DNA of 64,000 nt, from the NCBI RefSeq assembly GCF_014698235.1, contig NZ_JACJSP010000015.1, positions 1 through 64,000 on the forward strand, in the 5' to 3' direction. The stretch's first letter is position 1. Every line of letters begins with the position of its first letter. A program made the position numbers and the translations under genes. A model generated the notes under the pieces. It saw nothing but the letters and a program-made list of their open reading frames with translations, did no database searches and was not told the origin of the DNA. The DNA is from Limnothrix sp. FACHB-406. Lineage in GTDB: Bacteria; Cyanobacteriota; Cyanobacteriia; CACIAM-69d. Below are positions 44,653 through 52,436 of this stretch, one piece after another.

Positions 44653-45126
44653 ATGGATGTGGTGACCTTAAAACCAGCCCGATCGCCCGATCGGGATTTG
44701 GTGCTGCCCTTAATTAGTCAGCTTTATGAGCATGAGTCCATTGAATTTGCGCTCGATCGGGTGGGGCCCGCGCTCGATCGGCTCCTGGCCCAACCGGATT
44801 GGGGCACGGTGCTTTTGATTCAGCCGGAAAGTGATCCCCAGCCCGATCGCCCCTCCATTGCCGGTTATGCCTTGTTGGCCTACCTTTACAGCCTCGAATT
44901 TGGCGGGATGGTGGCGCTGCTCGATGAGTTGTGGATTAGCGAAGCCTGGCGCGGCCAAGGGCTAGGGCGCAAAACCATGACGGCGATCGAGCAGTTCTGT
45001 GGCGATCGCGGGCTGGTGGCCCTGCGGTTGGAAGTGGGCAAAACGAACACAGTTGCCCGATCGCTCTATCAATCCTTGGGGTTCCAGGATCTCGATCGCG
45101 ACTTTTGGACCAAGCGCCTCGGCTGA
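44653..45126 (+). CDS. GNAT-family N-acetyltransferase
   Basis: The 157-residue protein from the ATG at 44653 (ribosome-binding AGGAAG at 44638-44643) is a single GNAT domain. The acetyl-CoA pyrophosphate-binding motif A is visible as LDELWISEAWRGQGLGRKTM, and motif B as ALRLEVGKTNTVARSLYQSLGF. The substrate is unknown. A second GNAT gene follows 91 bp downstream on the same strand. The two products are only distantly alike, so they are probably not a recent duplication. Confidence 0.9.
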   Translation: MDVVTLKPARSPDRDLVLPLISQLYEHESIEFALDRVGPALDRLLAQPDWGTVLLIQPESDPQPDRPSIAGYALLAYLYSLEFGGMVALLDELWISEAWRGQGLGRKTMTAIEQFCGDRGLVALRLEVGKTNTVARSLYQSLGFQDLDRDFWTKRLG

Positions 45127-45177
45127 GGGCCGGGCTGAAGCGGTCTGTTTTCGGACTGCCGCACCATCCCTAGCTAC

Positions 45178-45216
45178 TGTTGATTCGCCCTGTTGATTCG
45201 CCCTGTGATGTAGCCC
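45178..45216. repeat. three 13-bp tandem repeats before a GTG start
   Basis: TGTTGATTCGCCC occurs twice without spacer (45178-45190, 45191-45203), followed by a diverged copy TGTGATGTAGCCC (45204-45216). The start codon GTG at 45218 sits where a fourth unit begins (TGTGATTTCC). Confidence 0.75.
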
Positions 45217-45217
45217 T

Positions 45218-45730
45218 GTGATTTCCATCGACAATCCCCAACCGGCCACCGTCCAGATCCGATCGGCCCAGCCTGCGGATGTGGCGGCCCTCTTTCACCT
45301 GATTGAAGCCCTGGCCGCCTACGAAAAACTCAGCCACCAGGTCACCGGTTCCCCGGAAGCCCTGCGATCGCACCTGTTTGGCGATCGACCCTTTGCCGAA
45401 TCCCTGGTGGCCGAAGCCCAGCCCACAGCGGGCGGCGCGGCCAGCATCGTCGGAATGGCGCTGTTTTTCTATAACTATTCAACTTTTCTGACCCGGCCGG
45501 GCTTGTATCTCGAAGATCTGTTTGTGTTGCCGGCCTATCGGGGCCAGGGTTTGGGGAAAGGACTCTTGCAGGCGGTGATCGATCGGGCCAAATCGCAACA
45601 GTGCGGGCGGGTGGAGTGGAGCGTGCTGGACTGGAATGCTCCGGCGATCGCGTTTTATGAGCACATGGGCGCAACGGTTTTGCCCGACTGGCGAATTTGT
45701 CGGGTGCTGTTGCCTGAAGCGATCGCCTGA
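45218..45730 (+). CDS. GNAT-family N-acetyltransferase (diamine/spermidine acetyltransferase-like)
   Basis: The 170-residue protein has the GNAT motifs VQIRSAQPADVAALFHLIEALAAYEK at the N-terminus, GLYLEDLFVLPAYRGQGLGKGLL (motif A) and RVEWSVLDWNAPAIAFYEHMGA (motif B). The pattern LYLEDLFV...YRGQGLGK...WSVLDWN..AI.FYE is that of the diamine acetyltransferase (SSAT-like) branch. The start is a GTG without a ribosome-binding site, inside a 13-bp tandem repeat. The actual substrate is not established. Confidence 0.88.
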   Translation: MISIDNPQPATVQIRSAQPADVAALFHLIEALAAYEKLSHQVTGSPEALRSHLFGDRPFAESLVAEAQPTAGGAASIVGMALFFYNYSTFLTRPGLYLEDLFVLPAYRGQGLGKGLLQAVIDRAKSQQCGRVEWSVLDWNAPAIAFYEHMGATVLPDWRICRVLLPEAIA

Positions 45731-45780
45731 CAATCTGCTCACCAGCTTGCCCCGGCAAATTGTCTCGAGCGATCGGCCAA

Positions 45781-46527
45781 TTAGTCCTGAATCTCAATGG
45801 GCGATCGACCCAAAAATTCATCCAGCTTGGCCCGCACCACCTGAATGTCTTGCCACATCAGCCATTTGGGGCTGCCCTTCTCTCTCGACTGATTTCGCAA
45901 CAGGTAAGCGGGATGGAAAATGGGCATACAAAGCCGCCCTTCCCATTCCAGCCACTGGCCCCGAATTTTGGTGATCCCATCCTTGCGACCGGTCACGCCG
46001 CGCACCGCCGTGGCTCCGGTCAGCAAGATAATTTTCGGATCCACTAACCGAATCTGCTCCATCAGGTAGGGCCGGCAGGCCGCCGCTTCCTCGGGGGTGG
46101 GGGTGCGGTTGCCGGGCGGCCGACAGCGCACCACGTTGCAGATATAGACTTCCGTGGCCAGGTCAATGCGCACGGATTCCAGGATTTTTTCGAGCAACTG
46201 TCCCGATCGCCCCACAAAGGGCAACCCGGTTTCGTCCTCCGTTTGGCCCGGCCCTTCGCCAATGATCATGATCGGGGCCGTGGGCAATCCGCGACCGACC
46301 ACCACATTGGTGCGACCGCCGGCCAGTTCGCAACGCTGGCATTGGCGGCAATGGGCAAACAGCGCTTCAAGGCTGTTGTAGGTTCCCGGTGGAATGGGTT
46401 GCCGACCGTCTAGGGGAATCCGTTCGAGGTCGATCGCGGGCGGAGGTGGGGGGGCCGGCGGTGCAATGCCCCCAAAATCGAACAGACTAATTTGCTCGCT
46501 CACGGGATCAGTGGCGGACACGATCAA
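45781..46527 (-). CDS. uracil-DNA glycosylase, family 4 (iron-sulfur type)
   Basis: Family-4 enzymes remove uracil from DNA and carry a 4Fe-4S cluster. The 248-residue protein has a Pro-rich linker (about residues 22-32), the cluster cysteines in CRQCQRCELA and CNVVRCRPPGNRTPTPEEAAAC, the active-site motif GEGPGQTEDETGLPFVGRSG and the second motif HPAYLLR. Length is somewhat above the usual 200-220 because of the N-terminal extension. It lies after the DRTGG/BioD-like gene on the same strand; the short gap contains a 14-bp tandem repeat. Confidence 0.93.
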   Translation of the reverse strand: MIVSATDPVSEQISLFDFGGIAPPAPPPPPAIDLERIPLDGRQPIPPGTYNSLEALFAHCRQCQRCELAGGRTNVVVGRGLPTAPIMIIGEGPGQTEDETGLPFVGRSGQLLEKILESVRIDLATEVYICNVVRCRPPGNRTPTPEEAAACRPYLMEQIRLVDPKIILLTGATAVRGVTGRKDGITKIRGQWLEWEGRLCMPIFHPAYLLRNQSREKGSPKWLMWQDIQVVRAKLDEFLGRSPIEIQD

Positions 46528-46543
46528 ACAACTTCCTTTTTCT

Positions 46544-46580
46544 TCCGGTGGCTAGAGTCCGGTGGCTAGAGTCCGGTGGC
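46544..46580. repeat. 14-bp tandem repeat, 2.6 copies
   Basis: TCCGGTGGCTAGAG occurs at 46544-46557 and 46558-46571, followed by a partial third copy TCCGGTGGC. It lies between the glycosylase start and the next gene's 3' end. Confidence 0.8.
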
Positions 46581-46606
46581 AACCCGTTTTTGTTGGTCGG
46601 GCTGAC

Positions 46607-47683
46607 CTAGACGGCAGCGGGTTCCATTCCCAGGCGGGCCAGCAGTCGATCGAGATCGAAATGCTCACCCATCAAGTGGCGGATGCATTGAATTTTAATC
46701 GGTTCCTGCAAACGCACTTGCCCAAAGGCCCGATCGACAATTTCCACCGTGGTCAACGTGTCCAGATCCACCGTCAGCACCGGAACTTCCAACTCTTCGG
46801 CGCGGGCGATGATTGTCGGATCCGGCGGCACTTGCCCCGTCAGAATCAAGCAATGGGTTGAGGTTTCCAGGGCTGCGAATTGAATATCTGCCCGATCGCC
46901 CCCGGTCACCACGGCCATGTTGTTGCCCTTGCGGAAATACTTGAGGGCCGAATTCACGTTCATGGCCCCGATCTTCAGGTCTTCCACCATCAGTTCCAGG
47001 CGATCGCGGCAACAGAGCACTTCCGCATCCAGTTGGCGCACCAGTTCACCCACGCTGACACTCCGCAGCAGGGAGTTGCGCGGCAGCAGCCCCAAAACGG
47101 GAATGCCTTGGGACTCTAAAAATGGCCGCGCCACACCGTTCACCGCGTCCAGTTCCTTGGCAGGCAAACGGTTCAGCACCACGCCCGCCAGCCGATCGCC
47201 CAGCAGCTCCCGAGCGGCCATCAGCCGATCGACCGTCAGGGTGGGTTCATAGGAACAAACCAGCAACACAGACGCATCCAGCGTTCGCGCCGCTTGGGCC
47301 ATGGATAGTTCAAACAAACTGCCCTCTTGCAAGGAGGCGGGCCCCTCCATCAGCACCAACTCAGCGCTGGTGTTGCCATAATCCTCCAGCAAGGCGCTGT
47401 AGTTGGTGGGGTCTTCCCCTTGCAACCGCTTGAGCACCGCATCGGAGGTTAGTTGTACCAGCGTCGGCAGCAGTCGATCGCTCGGGAGGTTCAATGTCTC
47501 GCGGATCAGCCGCACATCCGCATCTTCGCCATCCGTGGCCGTCATCAGGCCACCGAGCGGCTTCCCGTAACCGATCTTGATGTCCTTGGTGGCCAACAGA
47601 TGAGCCAGCCCTAGCAATACCGCTGATTTGCCGCTGTACTCTTCCGTAGAACCGACGATCAAATGCCTGGGACGAAACGGCAC
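46607..47683 (-). CDS. BioD-like P-loop/DRTGG-domain protein (phosphotransacetylase-related)
   Basis: The 358-residue protein has an N-terminal dethiobiotin-synthetase-like P-loop domain (GSTEEYSGKSAVLLG near residue 11; PLGGL; LMEGPASL; VVLNRLP) and a C-terminal DRTGG-like domain (about 220-340, NMAVVTGGDRADIQFAAL). This is the architecture of the N-terminal half of long phosphate acetyltransferases, but the catalytic transferase domain is missing. Databases often call such proteins 'phosphotransacetylase family', which overstates what is known. The function is unclear; it may be a nucleotide-dependent regulator of acetyl-phosphate metabolism. It precedes the uracil-DNA glycosylase gene on the same strand. 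Confidence 0.85.
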   Translation of the reverse strand: MPFRPRHLIVGSTEEYSGKSAVLLGLAHLLATKDIKIGYGKPLGGLMTATDGEDADVRLIRETLNLPSDRLLPTLVQLTSDAVLKRLQGEDPTNYSALLEDYGNTSAELVLMEGPASLQEGSLFELSMAQAARTLDASVLLVCSYEPTLTVDRLMAARELLGDRLAGVVLNRLPAKELDAVNGVARPFLESQGIPVLGLLPRNSLLRSVSVGELVRQLDAEVLCCRDRLELMVEDLKIGAMNVNSALKYFRKGNNMAVVTGGDRADIQFAALETSTHCLILTGQVPPDPTIIARAEELEVPVLTVDLDTLTTVEIVDRAFGQVRLQEPIKIQCIRHLMGEHFDLDRLLARLGMEPAAV

Positions 47684-47913
47684 GCTAAAACTCCTGTGTT
47701 GTGCAACAAACTGGGGCGAAATGAACCGTCTGCGGTTGGGGGAAATCGGTTGAAATCGGGGAACCGTAGCTCGATCGAAGGGCGATCGAAAAGGTTAGCG
47801 ATCGTTGGCAGAACCGGCGGGGGTCTCTCGCTGCGTCACAGACCCGTTCAACAGATCCATCGGCCTTTGCGAGGGGGAAACTCCGCAACCCAGAACCGTG
47901 GGCGGTCTTCAGT

Positions 47914-47937
47914 ATTCAGAACGTGATTCAGAACGTG
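47914..47937. repeat. 12-bp tandem duplication
   Basis: ATTCAGAACGTG occurs twice head to tail. Confidence 0.7.
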
Positions 47938-48443
47938 AATTGACTTTCAGATGTCGTCAGATTTGAGGGGCGATTTTCAGGTGCGATCGACCCATCAAAT
48001 CTGGAGGGATACCAGACATAGCAATCCTGTTAATGCAATTAAATCATTAATGTGTATTGCAGCGATTGCAACTGTCCATTACACCTGGTATGGAAGAGTA
48101 ACGATTGTAACAAGTTGTTAGGGATTGTTTCCGCAGTTTTGCGCCCTGAGTCCCGGTGGGCTGAGGTGTTTGGGGATCGCTCTGCCGGGTCTGAGAATGG
48201 GTTTGGAAACCGACGGCCGGCCGCCGATGTGACCTGATCGCCCCTCTAGGGTTAATCATTCCCAAAATTTCCCGCCCATGGGCAGCTTCGAAGCAACCCA
48301 ATTCAGGGTTTCCCGAACGATTTGGCGGACGATGGGGCTAAAGGGGGCATTATGCGATCGTTTCCTAACATTACCAAAAAAATAATGCCTGATTTAATGC
48401 CTGATTTCGGTTGAATGCCGAACTTACTGTTGAGCCTGATGCG

Positions 48444-48469
48444 GGATTTGGTTCTGGAATTTGGTTCTG
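48444..48469. repeat. 13-bp tandem duplication
   Basis: GGATTTGGTTCTG (48444-48456) is followed by GAATTTGGTTCTG (48457-48469) and a diverged third copy. Confidence 0.7.
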
Positions 48470-48653
48470 GGATTTGATTTCGGTCTGATTTTGATTTGGC
48501 CAAAGCCTGATCGGGTTTCGCTGGTCAGAGGCTGAAGAGTGGATCTAACCAGCGATCGCCCCAATCTAAGGGCTAATTCAAGGCCCGATCTAGGGGCCAG
48601 ACCGAAGGGCCCAGCAAGGGCCGATCGGGAGGAATATTTTAGCTCGCTTGATC

Positions 48654-49028
48654 CTATTCCAAATGGCTCAGAAGCTTGCGATAAAAGGCCTTTGAAAAAT
48701 CCGTCACCCGCGTTTTTTTATAGTCAATTAACACATCAATTAGAAAGCTAATAAATTCAAAATTAGCCATGGACACTTCGTAGCTTAATTCTGCATTGCC
48801 ATCAAACTGAATTCGACAGCGGGTTAGGTCGGCCGGCAGGGTGGAAACACGCCAGGTGGCCACAAAGGGAATATCGTCACCGCCTTCAATGCGACGTTTA
48901 CCTTCGATCGATCCCTTTTGGTATAGCCCGATCGCAAAGGGCAACACGTTGCGTTTTGCGCCCTGATAGTAGGGCAGATAAACGCCAACGGCTCCCTTAG
49001 CAGCCGGTTCTAGTTTGTCCAACGACAT
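48654..49028 (-). CDS. EbsA-like protein, type IV pilus assembly in cyanobacteria
   Basis: From the ATG at 49028 the product has 124 residues; the longer frame to 49115 adds an Arg/His-rich leader that is unlikely to be real. Conserved blocks are GVYLPYYQGAKRNVLPFAIG, RRIEGGDDIPFVATWRVSTL, RCRIQFDGNAELSYEV and a C-terminal helix (FISFLIDVLIDY). From memory this matches EbsA, a small cytoplasmic protein that is part of the type IV pilus assembly complex in Synechococcus and Synechocystis. No other pilus gene is adjacent, so the call rests on the sequence pattern alone. Confidence 0.65.
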   Translation of the reverse strand: MSLDKLEPAAKGAVGVYLPYYQGAKRNVLPFAIGLYQKGSIEGKRRIEGGDDIPFVATWRVSTLPADLTRCRIQFDGNAELSYEVSMANFEFISFLIDVLIDYKKTRVTDFSKAFYRKLLSHLE

Positions 49029-49362
49029 GTGGCGTGGCCTCCTGTGGCCCGTGAGAGGATGACGAGACGATGGGGGGTGGTGACAGTATTGGGGCGATCG
49101 CGCCGTGGCCGTCAACCATCGGCAATTGCCGTATTTGCCATTATTGCCAAGCCAGACCCCTTCAACAAGGGGCGTTGGGGTCTCAAGAACTCCTCAAAAA
49201 CTCCTCAAGAATGTCGTAAGAATACCGTTGATTCACCGGGCCCAAACTGCACCAATTGGTAGGATGGATCGCTTGCGTGATTTGGCCGCAAGCGGTCTAA
49301 TGCTAGGGAAGATTGCCGTTGATTAACCCCAACTCATTACTTGCACCATCTTCCTGAATCAT
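49029..49362. other. divergent intergenic region with hairpin and 11-bp duplication
   Basis: This 334-bp gap serves two divergent genes. It holds a hairpin CCCCTT/AAGGGG (49157-49172, 4-nt loop) and two 11-bp units AACTCCTCAAA/AACTCCTCAAG (49188-49198, 49199-49209). No gene was seen. Confidence 0.55.
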
Positions 49363-50859
49363 ATGACGGAACCACTTCTTGACCGGGATGCTCTCGATCG
49401 AACCACGGCGGAATCGGGCGACCAGTGGGATTGGAGCGGTGGCCTCGAAGGGCGGCGGCGCAAGGCGGCCACCGCTCTCTTCGCCCTCTGGTCCACGGTG
49501 GTGATGTTGCACTATGCGGCTTGGGGGCCGGCCTTTGTGTGGGTGGTGACGGTGTTGGCGGGGGCCTATGTGCTGCGGGTGATGGCGGCTCCTCAGGCGG
49601 CGGTGACCGCGCGATCGACCGACCAACGCGCGGCGATCGCCCCAGATCTTTCCCGATCGCCGGTTGCTTGGGCGGCGGATGCTTGGCCTTCGGTGGCGGT
49701 GTTGGTGTCAGCCAAGGATGAGGAAGCGGTGATTGGGGCGCTGGTGAAACGCCTCTGCGCGATCGACTATCCAGCCGATCGCTACGAAGTTTGGATTATT
49801 GACGACGGCAGCAGCGATCGCACGCCCCAGGTGTTGCAACAACTGCAAACGGTTTATCCGCAATTGCGCGTTTTGCGGCGGCCGCCGGGGGCCGGGGGCG
49901 GCAAGTCCGGCGCGTTGAATGCGGCTGTGGCCCAGGCTCGGGGCGAAATTCTGGTGGTGTTTGACGCGGATGCTCAAATGCAGCCGGATCTATTGCGGCA
50001 GGTGGTTCCAGTTTTTGCCCGATCGAGCGTTGGCGCGGTGCAGTTGCGCAAGGCGATTGTGCAAGCGGAAGCCCTTGATGTTCATCCCGATCGCGACAAC
50101 TTTTGGATTCGAGGTCAGCAGGCAGAAATGGCCCTCGACAGCCACCTCCAAGGACAACGGGCCCGCTTGGGTGGCGTGGGTGAGCTGCGGGGCAATGGTG
50201 AATTTATTCGGCGTGCTGCCCTCGAACAATGCGGCGGATTCAACGAAGCCACCATTACCGACGACTTGGATTTGGCCGTGCGGCTGCACCTGAACGGTTG
50301 GGATATTGAATGCTTAATGTTCCCGGCGGTTTTGGAAGAGGGTGTGACCCGCCTCAAGGCCCTGTGGCATCAGCGGAACCGCTGGGCCGAAGGGGGCTAC
50401 CAACGCTATCTCGACTATTGGCGGGCGATCGCCGGGAATCGCGGTGGAGCTGCCAAAACCTTGGATTTAGCCGTGTTTTTGCTATTCCAATACCTCGTTC
50501 CCCAAATGATTGTGGCTGACTGGGTTGTGGCCGGCATTCGGGGCGATGGACCCGTGCTGACTCCGCTGGCTACGGCGGGGCTGTTGCTCTCGGCCTTGGG
50601 GATGGTTTTGGGGTTGCGATTGGTGGCGGCGGGCACCGAATCTCCCACCCATTGGGGCGATCGCCTGGTCAGTTGGTTGCGCACCCTCAGCAAAACCGCC
50701 TTGGGTTTGGTGTATATGCTGCACTGGTTCCCCGTCATTGCCAGCATGGGTTTGCGGATTGCGGTGCGGCCCAAGCAGTTGAAATGGGTGAAAACGGCCC
50801 ACGCCGGTTCCGGGGAACTGGCGATCGAGCTAGATGATCTCGACTCCGACCATTCCTAG
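49363..50859 (+). CDS. membrane-bound processive glycosyltransferase, family 2
   Basis: The 498-residue protein resembles cellulose-synthase/NodC-like enzymes that polymerise and extrude glycans. Two membrane helices lie at about residues 40-75. The catalytic domain shows VAVLVSAKDEEAVIGALVKR, the nucleotide-binding Asp in WIIDDGSSD, FDADAQM (DxD), ITDDLDLAVRL (TED-like acid) and the product-binding QRNRWAEGG (QxxRW). Three or more membrane helices follow in the last 140 residues. No c-di-GMP-binding PilZ domain is present. The sugar is unknown; it may make an exopolysaccharide or glycolipid. modA follows 33 bp downstream, but a link in function is unlikely. Confidence 0.9.
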   Translation: MTEPLLDRDALDRTTAESGDQWDWSGGLEGRRRKAATALFALWSTVVMLHYAAWGPAFVWVVTVLAGAYVLRVMAAPQAAVTARSTDQRAAIAPDLSRSPVAWAADAWPSVAVLVSAKDEEAVIGALVKRLCAIDYPADRYEVWIIDDGSSDRTPQVLQQLQTVYPQLRVLRRPPGAGGGKSGALNAAVAQARGEILVVFDADAQMQPDLLRQVVPVFARSSVGAVQLRKAIVQAEALDVHPDRDNFWIRGQQAEMALDSHLQGQRARLGGVGELRGNGEFIRRAALEQCGGFNEATITDDLDLAVRLHLNGWDIECLMFPAVLEEGVTRLKALWHQRNRWAEGGYQRYLDYWRAIAGNRGGAAKTLDLAVFLLFQYLVPQMIVADWVVAGIRGDGPVLTPLATAGLLLSALGMVLGLRLVAAGTESPTHWGDRLVSWLRTLSKTALGLVYMLHWFPVIASMGLRIAVRPKQLKWVKTAHAGSGELAIELDDLDSDHS

Positions 50860-50892
50860 GCAGCGCACTAAGGGCGCACTTAAAGAGGGCAT

Positions 50893-51756
50893 ATGCTGGC
50901 AAATTGGCGCTTTTGGGTCATGGGTCTGATCGTGGGAATGGTGGCGGGATGTCGTGTGGACTGGAACGGCCCCAATGGCCAAGCAAAACCCCAACAAACC
51001 CTGACCGTTTCTGCGGCCGCCAGCTTGCAACCCGCCCTCACCACCCTGCAAGCGGAATATCGCCTGGTGGAACCCACGGTGCAGTTAAGCCTCAATTTCG
51101 GTTCTTCCGGTGCGCTCAAGCAGCAAATTTTGCAAGGGGCCCCCGTGGATCTGTTCATTTCAGCCGATGCCAAAACCATGGCGGAGTTGGCGGGGGCGGG
51201 CCTGGTGGATCCGGCAACCCAACGAGATCTGCTCTCCAATGAGTTGGTCTTGGTGGCCCGGCCCGGGGTTCCCCTGCGCAAGTGGCAAGATGTGGCTGGG
51301 CCGGAGGTGAAATTTTTGGCGATCGGGGATCCGGAACGAGTGCCAGTCGGTCGCTATGCCCGCGCCACGTTGGTGTCTTTGGATCTTTGGAGAGCCGTGC
51401 AACCGAAGTTGGTTTTGGGCCAGGATGCCAGACAGGTGTTGACAGCGGTGGTGACCGGCAATGCGGATGCGGGGGTGGTATATGCCTCCGATGTGCGTCG
51501 ATCGACTGAACCGCCACTGGGTTTGGTGTTGGTGGGAGATGCGCCGCCGGGATCCCATCCGCCCATCACTTACCCGATCGCGGTGATGGCCAAAACGCGC
51601 CAACCGGCCGCCGCTCGCCAATTTGCTGACTGGTTGGGGAAACCCACCGCCCGATCGATCTTTGTCCGCTATGGGTTTGTGCCCCTGAGCTTGGGGAGTT
51701 CCTTACCCTTGCCGCGTCCGGTGGCTGCCCCTGAGCGATCGCCCGCCCACTCATGA
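50893..51756 (+). CDS. modA: molybdate ABC transporter substrate-binding lipoprotein ModA
   Basis: ModA binds molybdate (or tungstate) in the periplasm. The 287-residue protein has a signal peptide ending in the lipobox VAGC (Cys20). The fold is shown by LTVSAAASLQPALTTLQ, LNFGSSGALKQQILQGAPVDLFISA, LVLVARPG, AIGDPERVPVGRYAR and DAGVVYASDV. Its stop overlaps the modB start by 4 bp (ATGA), so translation is probably coupled. No modC follows. Confidence 0.93.
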   Translation: MLANWRFWVMGLIVGMVAGCRVDWNGPNGQAKPQQTLTVSAAASLQPALTTLQAEYRLVEPTVQLSLNFGSSGALKQQILQGAPVDLFISADAKTMAELAGAGLVDPATQRDLLSNELVLVARPGVPLRKWQDVAGPEVKFLAIGDPERVPVGRYARATLVSLDLWRAVQPKLVLGQDARQVLTAVVTGNADAGVVYASDVRRSTEPPLGLVLVGDAPPGSHPPITYPIAVMAKTRQPAAARQFADWLGKPTARSIFVRYGFVPLSLGSSLPLPRPVAAPERSPAHS

Positions 51757-52436
51757 CCAGCCCCGCCAGTTGGGTGACCCAGTGGGATTGGTCGCCTTGG
51801 AGTTTGTCCGTGGGGGCGGCCCTGTGGGCCACGGGGTTGGCCGTGAGCTTGGGCTTGCTGATTGCCTGGGCGATGCTGTCCTGTCGGGAACCCTGGCGCA
51901 GTGCGATCGATACGGTGTTAGTGTTGCCGCTGGTGTTGCCGCCAACGGTGGTGGGGTTTGGGCTGTTGGTGTTGTTGGGTCGCCAGGGGCCGATCGGGTT
52001 GGCTTTGGAATCGATCGGGGTGTCGGTGGTGTTTTCGCCCCTGGGCACGGTGGTGGCGGCCACGGTGGTGGCCTTTCCCTTGGCCTATCGCACCTTGCTT
52101 TCCACCTTTGAGCAATTGGATCCTGACCTGTTGCGGGCGGCCCGCACCTTGGGCCTGAATGGTTGGCAAATTTTTTGGCGGGTGCGGTTGCCCCTGGCGC
52201 GATCGGGCTTGGTGGCGGCGGCCTTGCTCACCTTCGCGCGATCGCTCGGAGAATTTGGGGCCACGGTGATGTTGGCGGGCAACATTCCCGGTCGCACCCA
52301 AACAATTCCCAGTGCCATTTTTGCCGCCGTGGAAGCGGGTGACTGGCCCCGGGCCCAACTGTGGGTGTGGTTATCGATCGCGATGGCCCTGCTGGCAATT
52401 GTGGGGCTTAATCAAGCGGCCCGTCGCCCTTGGTAG
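51753..52436 (+). CDS. modB: molybdate ABC transporter permease ModB
   Basis: ModB forms the membrane channel of the molybdate importer. The 227-residue protein has about five membrane helices and the coupling EAA-loop LRAARTLGLNGWQIFWRVRLPLA, plus the typical LPPTVVGFGLLVLLG and RSLGEFGATVMLAGNIPGRTQTIP. In many cyanobacteria ModB is fused to the ATPase ModC; here the protein stops after the last helix, and no ATPase gene follows. Its last 29 bp overlap tail-to-tail with the MFS transporter gene. Confidence 0.94.
   Translation: MTSPASWVTQWDWSPWSLSVGAALWATGLAVSLGLLIAWAMLSCREPWRSAIDTVLVLPLVLPPTVVGFGLLVLLGRQGPIGLALESIGVSVVFSPLGTVVAATVVAFPLAYRTLLSTFEQLDPDLLRAARTLGLNGWQIFWRVRLPLARSGLVAAALLTFARSLGEFGATVMLAGNIPGRTQTIPSAIFAAVEAGDWPRAQLWVWLSIAMALLAIVGLNQAARRPW

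Larger units (their letters stand above)
47684..48653. other. 970-bp gene-free region with small repeats
   Basis: No convincing coding frame was found on either strand; frames of 60-90 codons lack family character and codon bias. Visible structures are a 12-bp pair at 47914-47937, a 7-bp inverted pair ATACCAG/CTGGTAT (about 48009 and 48083) enclosing TGCAAT...ATTGCA, and a 13-bp pair at 48444-48469. The inverted pair around 48009-48089 could be a structured RNA, but no known family was recognised. Confidence 0.55.

Noticed and set aside
48303-48503. 66-residue minus-strand frame rich in Ser, Lys and Pro
   Set aside because: Translation of the 13-bp repeat region; low complexity and no start context.
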